From Anaerolentibacter hominis (GTDB lineage Bacteria; Bacillota; Clostridia; Lachnospirales; Lachnospiraceae), in NCBI RefSeq assembly GCF_032380675.1, contig NZ_JAWDIX010000001.1:1612001-1676000 (forward strand): a stretch of 64,000 nucleotides of DNA, given 5' to 3'. The notes beneath the pieces are model-generated. The model was not told the origin of the DNA, searched no databases, and saw nothing but the letters and a program-made list of their open reading frames with translations. This document shows positions 14,805 to 23,982 of the stretch, one piece after another. The translations under genes were made by a program, and so were the position numbers. The first letter of the stretch is position 1. Every line of letters starts with the position of its first letter.

Positions 14805-16127
14805 CTATTTTTTCTTTCGTTTCGCCAGCACGCTTCGTCTTGTCTGGCGGAAAGCCTGGGTCAGATAGCGCTTCGCCGGACACACATAGGTACAGCTGCC
14901 GCACTCATAACATTCCATGCCGTTTAAAGCCACAAATCTTTCTTCATTCAGACGGAAAGCCGCCTCTGCCATCTTCTGAGGCACGATACGGCTGGGACAG
15001 ACCTCCACGCACCGGCCGCACCGGATACAGGGACCGGGCTCATGCTCCGCCACCTCATCCTTCGTCAGTGCCAGCAGCGCCGAAGAAGTCTTGGTTACCG
15101 GAACATTCAGATCAAACAGGGCCATGCCCATCATGGTACCGCCCGAAATTACTTTCTCCGGTTTCTCCTTAAACCCGCCTGCCGCTTCCAGAAGTTCGGC
15201 ATAATTTGTACCGATCCTGGCCTGATAATTGCCCGGATTTGCAATGGCATCCCCGGAAACCGTAACGATTCGCCGCATTAGGGGAGTGGACTCACACACT
15301 GCCATGTAAATGGCAACCGTGGTGTCCAGATTCAGCACAATACATCCCACATCCGAAGGGAGCATGGAGGAATTGCTGGTTCTGCCGGTTGCGGCATAGA
15401 TCAGCATACGCTCTGCACCCTGGGGGTATTTTGTCTTTAAAACCTTCACTTCAATGTTCGGTTCGTCCTTCGTCTGCTCCCGGAGTATTTCAATCGCCTT
15501 CGGCTTATTATCCTCAACCATGATACAGCCTTTTGCGTTGGGGAACAGCGCCAGAACCACCTTTAAGCCATTCACCACTTTCTGCGGTGCTTCAAGCATA
15601 ACCCGGTAATCTGACGTAAGATAAGGCTCACACTCAGCCCCGTTCACCAGAATATAGTCTATCGCATTATCATCCTTCGGTGTGATCTTCACATGGGTGG
15701 GAAAACCAGCTCCGCCCATTCCGGCGATTCCTGCATCTTTCACGGCCTGCCGGATCTCTTCTTTGGTCATGCCTTTGTAATCCCTATGTACACCAAACCC
15801 CTCAACAGGCGTATATTGATTGTCATTCTCAATGATAATGGCATCTACCATATCTCCTGAGACAATCCTGCGTTTTTCAATTCCCTTAACAGTCCCTGAC
15901 ACCGTACAGCAGATATTCGCGGAAATAAAAGCACTGGCCTCCGCAATCCGCTGGCCCATCAGAACATGATCCCCCGCCGACACAATCGGTCTGGCCGGTG
16001 CCCCCAGATGCTGAACCACCGGGTAAACCAAATCCCCTTTCGGCAAATGTTCGATCGTCGGCACATCCATGGCCAGTTCCTTTCCCTCGTAGGGATGGAT
16101 GCCTCCGATAAATGTTCCCAGTCTCAT
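14805..16127 (-). CDS. rnfC: Rnf complex subunit C, NADH-binding
   Basis: 440 residues. Peripheral cytoplasmic subunit that reduces NAD+. Contains the NADH/FMN-type loop GMGGAGFPTHVKI, an SLBB-like domain, and two [4Fe-4S] ferredoxin motifs near the C-terminus (CIRCGRCVEVCP, CYECGSCTYVCP). First gene of the operon, with AAAGGGG ahead of the ATG. Confidence 0.97.
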   Translation of the reverse strand: MRLGTFIGGIHPYEGKELAMDVPTIEHLPKGDLVYPVVQHLGAPARPIVSAGDHVLMGQRIAEASAFISANICCTVSGTVKGIEKRRIVSGDMVDAIIIENDNQYTPVEGFGVHRDYKGMTKEEIRQAVKDAGIAGMGGAGFPTHVKITPKDDNAIDYILVNGAECEPYLTSDYRVMLEAPQKVVNGLKVVLALFPNAKGCIMVEDNKPKAIEILREQTKDEPNIEVKVLKTKYPQGAERMLIYAATGRTSNSSMLPSDVGCIVLNLDTTVAIYMAVCESTPLMRRIVTVSGDAIANPGNYQARIGTNYAELLEAAGGFKEKPEKVISGGTMMGMALFDLNVPVTKTSSALLALTKDEVAEHEPGPCIRCGRCVEVCPSRIVPQKMAEAAFRLNEERFVALNGMECYECGSCTYVCPAKRYLTQAFRQTRRSVLAKRKKK

Positions 16128-16239
16128 TTACCTACCCCTTTCTTCGTTTCAGTCTTCCCGCCAAACTTTTCTGCCGTCAGCAGATTTGTGTAAAAAACTA
16201 AAACACATTTCATCGTTTGTCACATAATTGTTAGATAAA

Positions 16240-16268
16240 ATGATAAAGGAAAAAACGCAAAAACGCAA
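16240..16268 (-). promoter_or_regulatory. Candidate promoter of the rnf operon
   Basis: Minus strand -35 TTGCGT (16263-16268), 17-base spacer, -10 TATCAT (16240-16245), about 110 bases ahead of rnfC. The 450-base gap 16128-16580 is otherwise AT-rich; apart from the terminator near 16503-16541 no gene or known riboswitch was recognised. Confidence 0.4.
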
Positions 16269-16502
16269 TGATTGTACTTAAAAAAAGACTGTGAAGTTTT
16301 TAACGAACACATGTTCCTGAGCAGGCCGGTTTTTCCTTTAAATAAGGCGCTTTCCCTTGTTAAATTTTGAACATTCTTTTCTTTTCACAGGACGCTTTTC
16401 CCTCCGTATATATCGTTAATCAACATCATTTTCCAAACTCTTCCTTTTCGCAATTTTATAAACTTTCTGATAATTATTCTACAATGTCATATGTCTAATT
16501 GT

Positions 16503-16541
16503 AAAAAGAAAAGGCAGCCTGTCAATAAATGACAGGCTGCC
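16503..16541 (-). terminator. Terminator of the U32 peptidase-family gene
   Basis: Perfect 12-bp hairpin GGCAGCCTGTCA / TGACAGGCTGCC (16513-16541), followed on the minus strand by TTTTCTTTTT. Confidence 0.8.
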
Positions 16542-16580
16542 CCTAAACTCTTTCCATTCTATTATGCGTATGGAAAACCG

Positions 16581-17831
16581 CTACTGAGACGGCTCCTCCT
16601 TTTTTCTCAGAAGATCAAATCGGTTTAAATCTATGCCCAGATCCACAGCAATCTTCTGCCTGGGATGGGGACAGCTCTCCATCGGATTACCCTCTTCGTC
16701 CTCAATCCGGTTAACCCGGACAGAACAGTTCGTGCCGTCCGGCTTCATTACTTCTATTTCGTCGCCCAGAGAAAATTTATTTCTCTGCTCCAGCTCATAC
16801 AGACCCTTTTCATTTCGATCTCCGATCAAGCCCAGATAAGTATATTCTTTCACATAGGTATTGGCGTCATAGATCTGAGACTCATGAGTCGTCGGTCCGT
16901 AGAAAAATCCTGTGGTAAACTGACGGTACGTACATTTTGAAATTTCTTCCCGGTACCATGGCAGATTTTTCTCATAGAGCGCCGGATCATTGAGATAATC
17001 ATCAATCGCACGCCTGTAGGTTCTGGCTACCGCCGCCACATACAGGGCGGTCTTCATCCGCCCTTCCACCTTAAAGCTGTCGATGCCGGCGGCAATCAGA
17101 TCCGGGATATGCTCAATCATACACAAATCCCTGGAGTTGAAAATATAGGTTCCCCGCTCATTTTCCTCCACCGGCAGATACTCTCCCGGCCGGCTCTCCT
17201 CCACCAGATAATACTTCCAGCGGCAGGGGTGGGTACAGGCGCCCAGATTGGCATCTCTTCCGGTAAAATAATTGCTCAGAAGGCATCTTCCCGAATAAGA
17301 AATACACATCGCGCCATGGACAAACGTCTCTATCTCCAGGTCGTCCGGAATATTTTGACGGATCTCCCCTATCTCTTTCAAAGACAGCTCTCTCGCGGAC
17401 ACAACCCGCTTTGCTCCAAGGCTGTGCCAGAAACGGTACGTGGCATAGTTTACATTATTCGCCTGGGTGCTGATATGGCGGTCAATCTCCGGGCAGATCC
17501 GGCCCGCGATCTCAAACACGCCCGGATCGGAAATAATAAGGGCGTCCGGACCGATCTCTCTCAGCTCTTCAAAATACTTCTCCACACCGGAAAGATCCCG
17601 GTTGTGAGCCGTAATATTAGCCGTCACATATACCTTTTTCCCATGGGCATGGGCAAAGGCAATACCTTCCTTCATATCCTCCGCTGAAAAGTTTTTGGCT
17701 TTCGCCCTTAATCCGAACATTTCTCCGCCCAGATATACTGCGTCGGCCCCATACGTTACCGCAACCTTAAGGACTTCCAGACAGCTGGCCGGTATCAGAA
17801 GTTCCGGTACTCTGATCTTATTCTCCCCCAT
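16581..17831 (-). CDS. U32 peptidase-family protein, probable tRNA 5-hydroxyuridine synthase (TrhP-like)
   Basis: 416 residues from the ATG at 17831. An ATG at 17843 overlaps the GGAGG site and is less likely. U32 family signatures: YGADAVYLGG, ETFVHGAMCISYSGRCLLSNYFT and a Cys set GACTHPCRW that can hold an iron-sulfur cluster. In B. subtilis such proteins (TrhP) make 5-hydroxyuridine at wobble U34 using prephenate. Just upstream lies an O-methyltransferase of the TrmR type, which methylates that product. The neighbourhood supports this role over protease activity. Confidence 0.85.
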   Translation of the reverse strand: MGENKIRVPELLIPASCLEVLKVAVTYGADAVYLGGEMFGLRAKAKNFSAEDMKEGIAFAHAHGKKVYVTANITAHNRDLSGVEKYFEELREIGPDALIISDPGVFEIAGRICPEIDRHISTQANNVNYATYRFWHSLGAKRVVSARELSLKEIGEIRQNIPDDLEIETFVHGAMCISYSGRCLLSNYFTGRDANLGACTHPCRWKYYLVEESRPGEYLPVEENERGTYIFNSRDLCMIEHIPDLIAAGIDSFKVEGRMKTALYVAAVARTYRRAIDDYLNDPALYEKNLPWYREEISKCTYRQFTTGFFYGPTTHESQIYDANTYVKEYTYLGLIGDRNEKGLYELEQRNKFSLGDEIEVMKPDGTNCSVRVNRIEDEEGNPMESCPHPRQKIAVDLGIDLNRFDLLRKKEEPSQ

Positions 17832-17862
17832 GATTTCCTCCATTCCGAAGCGATTCTCTTCT

Positions 17863-18519
17863 CTATTTCACCTTTGTACTCATCGTAATGCCGTCGCCCA
17901 CCGGCAGAATAACCGTCTCCAGCGCCTCACTGTGAGTGAGGGCCGATAAGTATTCCCTCATCCTGCTGTGGATCGTGCGGTCCCGCCGTGTGATACTGTA
18001 TCTGGACTCAATCACCGTTCCATCCTGCAGCACATTGTCAGAAACCAGCAGAGCCCCGGGCTTCATCAATTTCAGCACAGGAGGGAGAAAATGAATATAC
18101 TGGGCCTTGGCGGCATCCATAAAGACCATATCATACCGGGATGCCTCCTGCACCGCAAGCTCATTCAGCACATCCGCCGCGTCCCCCGTCAGCAGCCGGA
18201 TACACCGCTCCGGGTCAAACCGCTTTAAATTAGCACAAGCCTCTTCGATTCTCTTGGGAATACGCTCAATTGTGGTAATCTGTCCTCCCTCAGGAAGATA
18301 TTCTTTCATCAATAAGGCTGAAAATCCTACCGCCGTCCCGACCTCCAGAATCTGCTGCGGTCTGTGAAGCCGCAACAGAAAACGAAGCAGGGACTGGGTT
18401 GATTTCCGGATAACCGGAACATGATTTTCCCGCGCCTGCTTCTCCATATCTGCCAGATAATCCGGCAGCGGTGGGTCCAAGGACTGGATATAGACAGCCA
18501 TCCTCTCGTTTTCTATCAA
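17863..18519 (-). CDS. trmR: O-methyltransferase, probable tRNA 5-hydroxyuridine methyltransferase
   Basis: SAM-dependent class I methyltransferase, about 218 residues: glycine-rich motif I ILEVGTAVGFSALLM, acidic IERIPKR, and the metal-binding MDAAKAQY and SDNVLQDG motifs of the catechol/caffeoyl type. Start taken as the TTG at 18519 because GGAGGAG lies 9 bases ahead; an ATG at 18540 precedes that site. Beside the TrhP-like gene, it probably makes 5-methoxyuridine at tRNA position 34. Confidence 0.85.
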   Translation of the reverse strand: MIENERMAVYIQSLDPPLPDYLADMEKQARENHVPVIRKSTQSLLRFLLRLHRPQQILEVGTAVGFSALLMKEYLPEGGQITTIERIPKRIEEACANLKRFDPERCIRLLTGDAADVLNELAVQEASRYDMVFMDAAKAQYIHFLPPVLKLMKPGALLVSDNVLQDGTVIESRYSITRRDRTIHSRMREYLSALTHSEALETVILPVGDGITMSTKVK

Positions 18520-18554
18520 TTCTGTACACTCCTCCGCCATGACGAACAGGCGTG

Positions 18555-18962
18555 CTACTTCTTCTCTTCCGCCGGTTCCGCCTGACCTGTAATCACCCTC
18601 ATGATCTCATCGTAATTCATCGAACTGTTCAGGGTATAGGTCCCCGGCTTAACCAGGTTTTTCCGGTTCAGTTTAATCCGTATATAGAATGAATATTTAT
18701 TTACTACAACCTTATTCACTTCCAGCTTACCCGCTATATTCATAGCAGAGTCGCCTTCATTTATGGTTATTTCCACATCTCTTCCCGGCTCTGCATCCAC
18801 AGAAACATCCCCGAAGATTTCATAGGCAAATTCATAGGACATAGCCCCTATCTTGCAGATCACCATGATTACCAGAATATAGAAAGCAATCGTAAGAAGC
18901 ATATTCACAGCTCCTCCGGTCATCTTTAAGGCTACTTTTGTTGTTGATTTCTTTTTGCTCAT
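18555..18962 (-). CDS. Truncated MltG-like membrane protein (no catalytic domain)
   Basis: 135 residues. One membrane helix (about 19-40), then the N-terminal LysM-like subdomain of MltG/YceG (ITINEGDSAMNIAGKLEVNKVV, KLNRKNLVKPGTYTLNSSMNYDEIMRVI). The endolytic transglycosylase domain of about 200 residues is absent, and no remnant is seen between its stop and trmR. A full MltG exists at 60989, so this may be a regulatory or structural homologue. The start overlaps the YlbF-like stop (ATGA). Confidence 0.8.
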   Translation of the reverse strand: MSKKKSTTKVALKMTGGAVNMLLTIAFYILVIMVICKIGAMSYEFAYEIFGDVSVDAEPGRDVEITINEGDSAMNIAGKLEVNKVVVNKYSFYIRIKLNRKNLVKPGTYTLNSSMNYDEIMRVITGQAEPAEEKK

Positions 18963-19306
18963 AACTCATCCTCCAGAAAGCCGGGATCAATCTGTAATCC
19001 TTCGTAAATTCGTTTTGTCAGCATGCGGACCAGCTTACAGTAGTCAGTCTCCGCCTTCAGAAAAGCACTGATCACCGGATTCAGACGCAGTTCCTCATAC
19101 AATTCCCCCAGTTCAGTCAGATGACTGCTGCCCTCTCCTGCATCGGACCAGTGATAGGAAAACCTCTTCCTGCAAAACCGTTTTACCTCATCATACAGTT
19201 CCGGTTTTTCCTTCAAGGCCTTCAGCGATGTCTGATATGCCTGGTATACCTCCGTGCTGTGAATATACTCCAGCAGTTGGTCCAGTACCAGCTCCATTTC
19301 CTCCAT
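18959..19306 (-). CDS. YlbF/YmcA-family protein
   Basis: 115 residues, all helical in appearance (LLEYIHSTEVYQAYQTSL, LNPVISAFLKAETDYCKLVRML). It matches the Com_YlbF family, whose B. subtilis members form a complex that affects RNase Y-dependent mRNA processing. Directly downstream of RNase J here, so a link to RNA turnover is reasonable. Good SD GGGGAGG. Confidence 0.75.
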   Translation of the reverse strand: MEEMELVLDQLLEYIHSTEVYQAYQTSLKALKEKPELYDEVKRFCRKRFSYHWSDAGEGSSHLTELGELYEELRLNPVISAFLKAETDYCKLVRMLTKRIYEGLQIDPGFLEDEL

Positions 19307-19349
19307 AAGTGCCTCCCCGTATGCAAATTAAGTCTGTCGGTCCGGAAGG

Positions 19350-21023
19350 TTATACCTCCATAATAATCGGGAGGATCATCGGATTTCTCTTCATCTTCTT
19401 CCAGAGGAAATCGCTCAGGGTATCCTTGATCTCGGACTTAATCTTGCCCCAGTCAGTAATATTATTATAAATGCACATCTGCAGCGCACTGTTCACAACC
19501 TGTTTTGCTTCTTCCAGCAGATCCTCCGACTCTCTCACATAGACAAAACCCCTGGATACCAGATCCGGTCCGGATAGAACCTGATTGCTGTATTTTTCCA
19601 GAGTCACCACGATGACAATCAGACCATTTTCCGAAAGCATCTGACGATCTCTCAGGACAATATTCCCCACATCGCCCACTCCAAGGCCGTCCACCAGAAC
19701 ACCTCTGGCTTCCACCTTGTCTGCGATCCTGGAACGGTCCTCTGACAGCTCCAGCACATCGCCGGAGGAGAGAATATGAATCCGTTCCTTCGGGATACCC
19801 AGAGATTTGGCCACATCCGCATTCGCCATCAGATGCCGGTATTCACCGTGCACAGGTATCGCATATTTGGGTTTCACCAGAGAATAGATCAGCTTGATCT
19901 CATCCTGGCAGGCATGTCCGGATACATGGGTATCCTGGAATATAACCTTGGCCCCCTTCATGGATAATTCATTGATTACCCGATAAATCGCCTTCTCATT
20001 GCCGGGAATAGGAGAAGAACTGAAAATAACCGTATCCCCCGGCTTAATGGAAACCTTCCGGTGAATATTAGCGGCTATTCTCGACAGAGCTGCCATAGAC
20101 TCTCCCTGGCTGCCCGTCGTAATTAAAACCAGCTTCTCATCCGGATAATTTTTCATCTGCTCTATATCAATCAGCGTATTATCATTCATATGCATATAGC
20201 CGACTTCCATAGCGATGGACAGAATATTGACCATACTCCGGCCTTCCACCACGACCTTCCTGCCGAATTTCTCCGCGGAATTGATAATCTGCTGCACGCG
20301 GTCCACATTGGACGCAAACGTAGCCACGATGATCCGGCTGTGAATGTTGTCGGCAAATATTGTATCAATGGTCTTTCCTACCGTCCGCTCGGACATGGTT
20401 GACCCCTGTTTTGTGGCGTTGGTACTGTCGCACATCAGCGCCAGCACGCCTTTTTTACCCAGTTCCCCCAGGCGCTGCAGATTGATCGGCTCTCCGTATA
20501 CCGGAGTATAATCCACTTTAAAATCGCCTGTGTGAACAATAATTCCCGCCGGGGTATAGATCGCCAGGGCTGCCGCGTCCGCAATACTGTGGTTCGTCCG
20601 GATAAATTCGATCCTGAAACATCCCAGGTTAATGGTCTGTCCGTATTTTACCACCTTGCGCTTTGTGGTTTTGAGCATATTATGCTCTTCCAGCTTATGC
20701 TCAATGATGGCAGTGGTCAGCCTGGTTGCATAAACCGGTACATTGATATCTCTCAATATATATGGGAGCGCCCCGATATGGTCCTCATGGCCATGCGTAA
20801 TGACAAATCCCTTTACTTTCTTTATATTATCCTTCAAGTAGGTAACATCCGGTATCACCAGGTCAATTCCCAGCATCTCGTCATCCGGGAAGGAGAGACC
20901 GCAGTCCACCACAATGATGCTGTCCTCATACTCAAAAGCGGTAATGTTCATACCGATTTGTTCCAGTCCTCCCAAGGGTATGATCTTTACCTTCGCATTT
21001 TTGTTATCTGTATTCTTTTTCAA
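19350..21023 (-). CDS. rnj: Ribonuclease J
   Basis: 557 residues. Metallo-beta-lactamase/beta-CASP ribonuclease with 5'-exo- and endo-nuclease activity in mRNA decay and rRNA maturation. Metal site THGHEDHIGALPY, later HTGDFKVDYTP and DSTNAT, beta-CASP motif HVSGHACQDE and VHGEYRHLMANA; C-terminal domain present. TTG start (21023) with GGAGG nine bases ahead. Confidence 0.96.
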   Translation of the reverse strand: MKKNTDNKNAKVKIIPLGGLEQIGMNITAFEYEDSIIVVDCGLSFPDDEMLGIDLVIPDVTYLKDNIKKVKGFVITHGHEDHIGALPYILRDINVPVYATRLTTAIIEHKLEEHNMLKTTKRKVVKYGQTINLGCFRIEFIRTNHSIADAAALAIYTPAGIIVHTGDFKVDYTPVYGEPINLQRLGELGKKGVLALMCDSTNATKQGSTMSERTVGKTIDTIFADNIHSRIIVATFASNVDRVQQIINSAEKFGRKVVVEGRSMVNILSIAMEVGYMHMNDNTLIDIEQMKNYPDEKLVLITTGSQGESMAALSRIAANIHRKVSIKPGDTVIFSSSPIPGNEKAIYRVINELSMKGAKVIFQDTHVSGHACQDEIKLIYSLVKPKYAIPVHGEYRHLMANADVAKSLGIPKERIHILSSGDVLELSEDRSRIADKVEARGVLVDGLGVGDVGNIVLRDRQMLSENGLIVIVVTLEKYSNQVLSGPDLVSRGFVYVRESEDLLEEAKQVVNSALQMCIYNNITDWGKIKSEIKDTLSDFLWKKMKRNPMILPIIMEV

Positions 21024-21140
21024 AAAATTACACCTCCGTACAATTTCCCCCGTATTTTATTTACCGAATTCAAGTATTTTTCTACATTCATTCTGCGTGC
21101 CTGGGGATAAGGGCACATGACCGGCAGGCTAACCCCTGCC

Positions 21141-21404
21141 TCACTCAATTTCAACGTCGTCCATCAGTTCTTCGAATATTCTGGAAACTGCGCTTAACTC
21201 CGTGTCATCCTCCACCGGCTCATAAACACATTCTCCGTTCTCTTCTTTCAGTTCCCTTAAAATAAGGGCTGCCGCTTCGTCCTCGTCCGTATCTTCACAT
21301 ACCAGCAAATAATTAATGCCGTTCACTTTTGTCTGTTCCAAAACAGCAAATTCCGCTTCGTCTCCATCTTCACCGGTAAATACCAGTGTTTCATACCTCG
21401 ACAT
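21141..21404 (-). CDS. DUF1292 protein (YrzB-like)
   Basis: 87 residues, very acidic, with the DUF1292 pattern EFAVLEQTKVNGINYLLV...AALILRELKEENGECVYEPVEDD. Regularly found after ireB and ruvX in Firmicutes, as here. Function unknown. Confidence 0.88.
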   Translation of the reverse strand: MSRYETLVFTGEDGDEAEFAVLEQTKVNGINYLLVCEDTDEDEAAALILRELKEENGECVYEPVEDDTELSAVSRIFEELMDDVEIE

Positions 21405-21421
21405 GTTTCACCGTGCCTTTC

Positions 21422-21865
21422 CTATTCCTCTTCTTCTTTCTTTTTGTTGCACAAAAAATCCAGATACCCCTGCAGTATAAATACCGCCGCTACCTCGTCC
21501 ACAATCTCCGAACGTTTTTCTCTTCGCATTCCGCCTTCAATCAGGCTGCTGTGAGCCGCCACCGTGGTCAGACGCTCGTCCCACAACACCACTGAAAGTC
21601 CGGTTCTGCGCTCCAGCATCCCGGCAAATTCTTCCGATTTCTTCGCACGCTCCCCCTCGGAATAATTCATATTCCTGGGATAACCCAACACAATAAGAGA
21701 AACCTCATATTCCTTAATCAGTTCCTCAATTCTCGCCAGCGTACGGCGCAGTTTATTCTCTTCTTTTCTTCGGATTACTTCCAATCCCTGTGCCGTCAGT
21801 CCCAAAGGATCGCTGACCGCCACACCTACCGTACGGGAACCGTAATCCAGACCGATTATCCTCAT
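21422..21865 (-). CDS. ruvX: RuvX/YqgF Holliday-junction-resolvase-like nuclease
   Basis: 147 residues with an RNase H-like fold: MRIIGLDYGSRTVGVAVSDPLG at the N-terminus and LWDERLTTVAAHSSL near the end supply the catalytic acids. Acts in 16S rRNA 5' processing or as a putative resolvase. Part of the conserved ireB-ruvX-DUF1292 cluster. Confidence 0.95.
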   Translation of the reverse strand: MRIIGLDYGSRTVGVAVSDPLGLTAQGLEVIRRKEENKLRRTLARIEELIKEYEVSLIVLGYPRNMNYSEGERAKKSEEFAGMLERRTGLSVVLWDERLTTVAAHSSLIEGGMRREKRSEIVDEVAAVFILQGYLDFLCNKKKEEEE

Positions 21866-21878
21866 TAAACAACTTATC

Positions 21879-22139
21879 CTATCTCAGATTTTTAATAATA
21901 TAGTCTTTCAGTAATTCTTCCAGGATTTCATCCCGCTCCACCTTCATAACCAGACTTCTGGCACCATTGTGGCTCGTAATATAAGTAGGATCACCAGACA
22001 TAATATATCCAACCATCTGATTCACCGGATTATAACCCTTCTCCTTCAAAGCATCATAAACCCTCGCTATCACTTCCCTTACGCTGGGTTCAGGCTCCTT
22101 CTGTACTTTAAAATACTGTGTATTATCCAGGTTCTGCAT
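21879..22139 (-). CDS. IreB family regulatory phosphoprotein (UPF0297)
   Basis: 86 residues from the ATG at 22139 (MQNLDNTQYFKVQ), the family's usual length; AAGGA lies ahead. The longer frame to 22229 adds an unrelated 30 residues. IreB in Enterococcus is phosphorylated by a PASTA kinase and affects cephalosporin resistance. Motif NPVNQMVGYIMSGDPTYITSH is characteristic. Confidence 0.93.
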   Translation of the reverse strand: MQNLDNTQYFKVQKEPEPSVREVIARVYDALKEKGYNPVNQMVGYIMSGDPTYITSHNGARSLVMKVERDEILEELLKDYIIKNLR

Positions 22140-22285
22140 CTCAACCACGTCCTTTAAATGTGTATATCTTGTATCGCATCCGCATCGTACAACTAGATAT
22201 ATTCTAATATAACCGAATAAAAATGGCAAGGAAATAAATCCTTAAAGAAAAATGAAGCAGCCTTCACGCATTCTTTTCCCTCTTC

Positions 22286-22380
22286 ACTCGCAGCTAATCT
22301 GCGATTTACATTGGACGCAGACCTGCGTCCATATTTCACCGTTCCGAAGGAACACTTTCACCTGCGGCTTCGCCGCAGCT
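22286..22380. repeat. Array of four small perfect hairpins
   Basis: In the gap between ireB and mtaB: CGCAG/CTGCG (22289-22303), GGACGCA/TGCGTCC (22313-22330), GTTCC/GGAAC (22341-22353) and CTGCGGC/GCCGCAG (22362-22378), separated by short TTTCAC-like spacers. No open frame of note. Confidence 0.7.
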
Positions 22381-22520
22381 TTCACTTCCCTCATCCGTTC
22401 TTCATTCTTCACTATTCCTTCTTCCTACTTCCCTCATCCGTTCTTCATTCTTCCTTCATTCTTCTCTATTCCTTCTTCATTCTCCCTTCATTCTTCCCTA
22501 TTCATTCTTCATTCTCCCTT
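22381..22520. repeat. Degenerate TTCATTCTTC pyrimidine-rich tandem repeat
   Basis: About 140 bases almost purely C/T on the plus strand, built of variants of TTCATTCTTC and CCCTCATCCG. On the minus strand it reads GAAGAATGAA and supplies the last codons and stop of mtaB (22498). Unit length is irregular and there are no spacers, so it is not a CRISPR array. Confidence 0.75.
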
Positions 22521-23835
22521 CCATAACTCCTTCTCCCAGTACCCCTGTCACCGTCACCTCCACGATCTCGCCTGAACTGCCGGTTCCGGCAGGAACAGCG
22601 ATTTTTATATACCTTTCATTATGCCCTGTCATATATCTCTTTCCATCAATCTCTGTCTCTTCTTCCAGAAGCACCCGTTCTTTCCTGCCGATAAACATTC
22701 TCTCGTATTCTTCCCGCAAGCGTTTCTCCAGGGAAAGCAGCCTGCTGCTGCGCTCAGCCTTGATCTCCTCAGGAACCTGATCCGGCATTATGTCCGCCCT
22801 GGTACCTTTTCTTCTGGAATACTTGAAAATGTGCATCTGAGCAAATGCAGCCTTCTCAAGAAACGCTTCGGTGGCCGCGAATTCCTCTTTTGTTTCCCCC
22901 GGAAAGCCTGCAATGACGTCGGTTGTGATCGCAGGAAGACAAAAAGCTTCCCGGATCATTTCACATTTGTGCAAATATTCCTCCGTCGTATATTTCCGGT
23001 TCATCCTTCTCAGAGTCTCATCGCACCCGCTCTGCAGCGATAGATGAAAATGGGGACAAAACTTGGTATCATTTTTTAAAGTATTCACAAATTCCGGAGT
23101 AATAATCCTCGGTTCCAGTGAACCGAGACGGATTCGTTCCAGATTTTCGATTCCGCTTAAGGTCACAATCAGCGAGAGCAGAGCATTTTCTTCTCCCCGC
23201 TCCACTCCATAAGAGGACAGGTGAATACCAGTGAGCACAATTTCCCGGTATCCCTTCCGGACAAGACCGGAAACTTCCTCCACGATATCCGCTTCCTCCC
23301 TGCTTCTGATTCTGCCCCTGGCATAGGGAATAATGCAGTAAGAACAGAACTGATTGCAGCCGTCCTGTATCTTGATATAGGCTCTGGTCTTCTCCCCTGC
23401 ATCGTCAATGTGCAGCGGCTCGTATTCCTTCTCCTGGCCCATATCCAGCAGGCATCCCATATTCTGTCCCCTGCTGCGGCATTCTTCCACAAGAGAGACA
23501 ATGTGCTGTTTCTGGTTATTTCCTACGATCAGATCAATGGAGGTATCTTTGAGCAATTCCTCTCCCGCAGCCTGCACGTAACATCCCGCCGCTACAACAA
23601 GTGCTTCCGGATTCAATTTCTTTGCCCGGTGCAGCATCTGCCTGGACTTACGGTCGGCAATGTTAGTCACCGTGCAGGTATTGATCACATAAATATCAGC
23701 TCTGTCATGAAAGTCTTTTATCTGATAGCCGGCCTGCCGAAACTTAAGCTCCATGGCATCCGTCTCATAAGAATTCACTTTACAGCCCAGTGTGAGAAAA
23801 GCAACACTGGGATTTTCCCCTTTGTTTTTATCCAT
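22498..23835 (-). CDS. mtaB: tRNA (t6A37) methylthiotransferase MtaB
   Basis: Radical-SAM enzyme that adds a methylthio group to N6-threonylcarbamoyladenosine at tRNA position 37. 445 residues: N-terminal UPF0004 domain with LGCKVNSYET, NTCTV and AAGCYVQ cysteines, radical-SAM core CNQFCSYC, and a C-terminal TRAM domain (RKERVLLEEE). The last residues GRMKNE and stop are contributed by the repeat tract at 22381-22520, so the C-terminal end is probably not conserved. Confidence 0.94.
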   Translation of the reverse strand: MDKNKGENPSVAFLTLGCKVNSYETDAMELKFRQAGYQIKDFHDRADIYVINTCTVTNIADRKSRQMLHRAKKLNPEALVVAAGCYVQAAGEELLKDTSIDLIVGNNQKQHIVSLVEECRSRGQNMGCLLDMGQEKEYEPLHIDDAGEKTRAYIKIQDGCNQFCSYCIIPYARGRIRSREEADIVEEVSGLVRKGYREIVLTGIHLSSYGVERGEENALLSLIVTLSGIENLERIRLGSLEPRIITPEFVNTLKNDTKFCPHFHLSLQSGCDETLRRMNRKYTTEEYLHKCEMIREAFCLPAITTDVIAGFPGETKEEFAATEAFLEKAAFAQMHIFKYSRRKGTRADIMPDQVPEEIKAERSSRLLSLEKRLREEYERMFIGRKERVLLEEETEIDGKRYMTGHNERYIKIAVPAGTGSSGEIVEVTVTGVLGEGVMEGRMKNE

Positions 23836-23864
23836 TTTAAACCTCTTTTTTATCTGTTCTTCAC

Positions 23865-23893
23865 TTGACTTTTACTGCTTCAAAAGGTAGTAT
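23865..23893 (+). promoter_or_regulatory. Sigma-A promoter of the HPr-like gene
   Basis: -35 TTGACT (23865-23870), 17-base spacer, -10 TAGTAT (23888-23893), about 90 bases ahead of the ATG at 23983. Confidence 0.7.
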
Positions 23894-23982
23894 ATAAATA
23901 GAATTTATAGTCTGCAAAAAGGCTTATAAGAAGCTCTTTGGCATATATCCTGAACGAAAAATTATTATCTGGGAGGTAACTT

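Noticed and set aside
22381..22520. CRISPR array
   Set aside because: Repeat units are contiguous, irregular and low-complexity, with no unique spacers and no cas genes.
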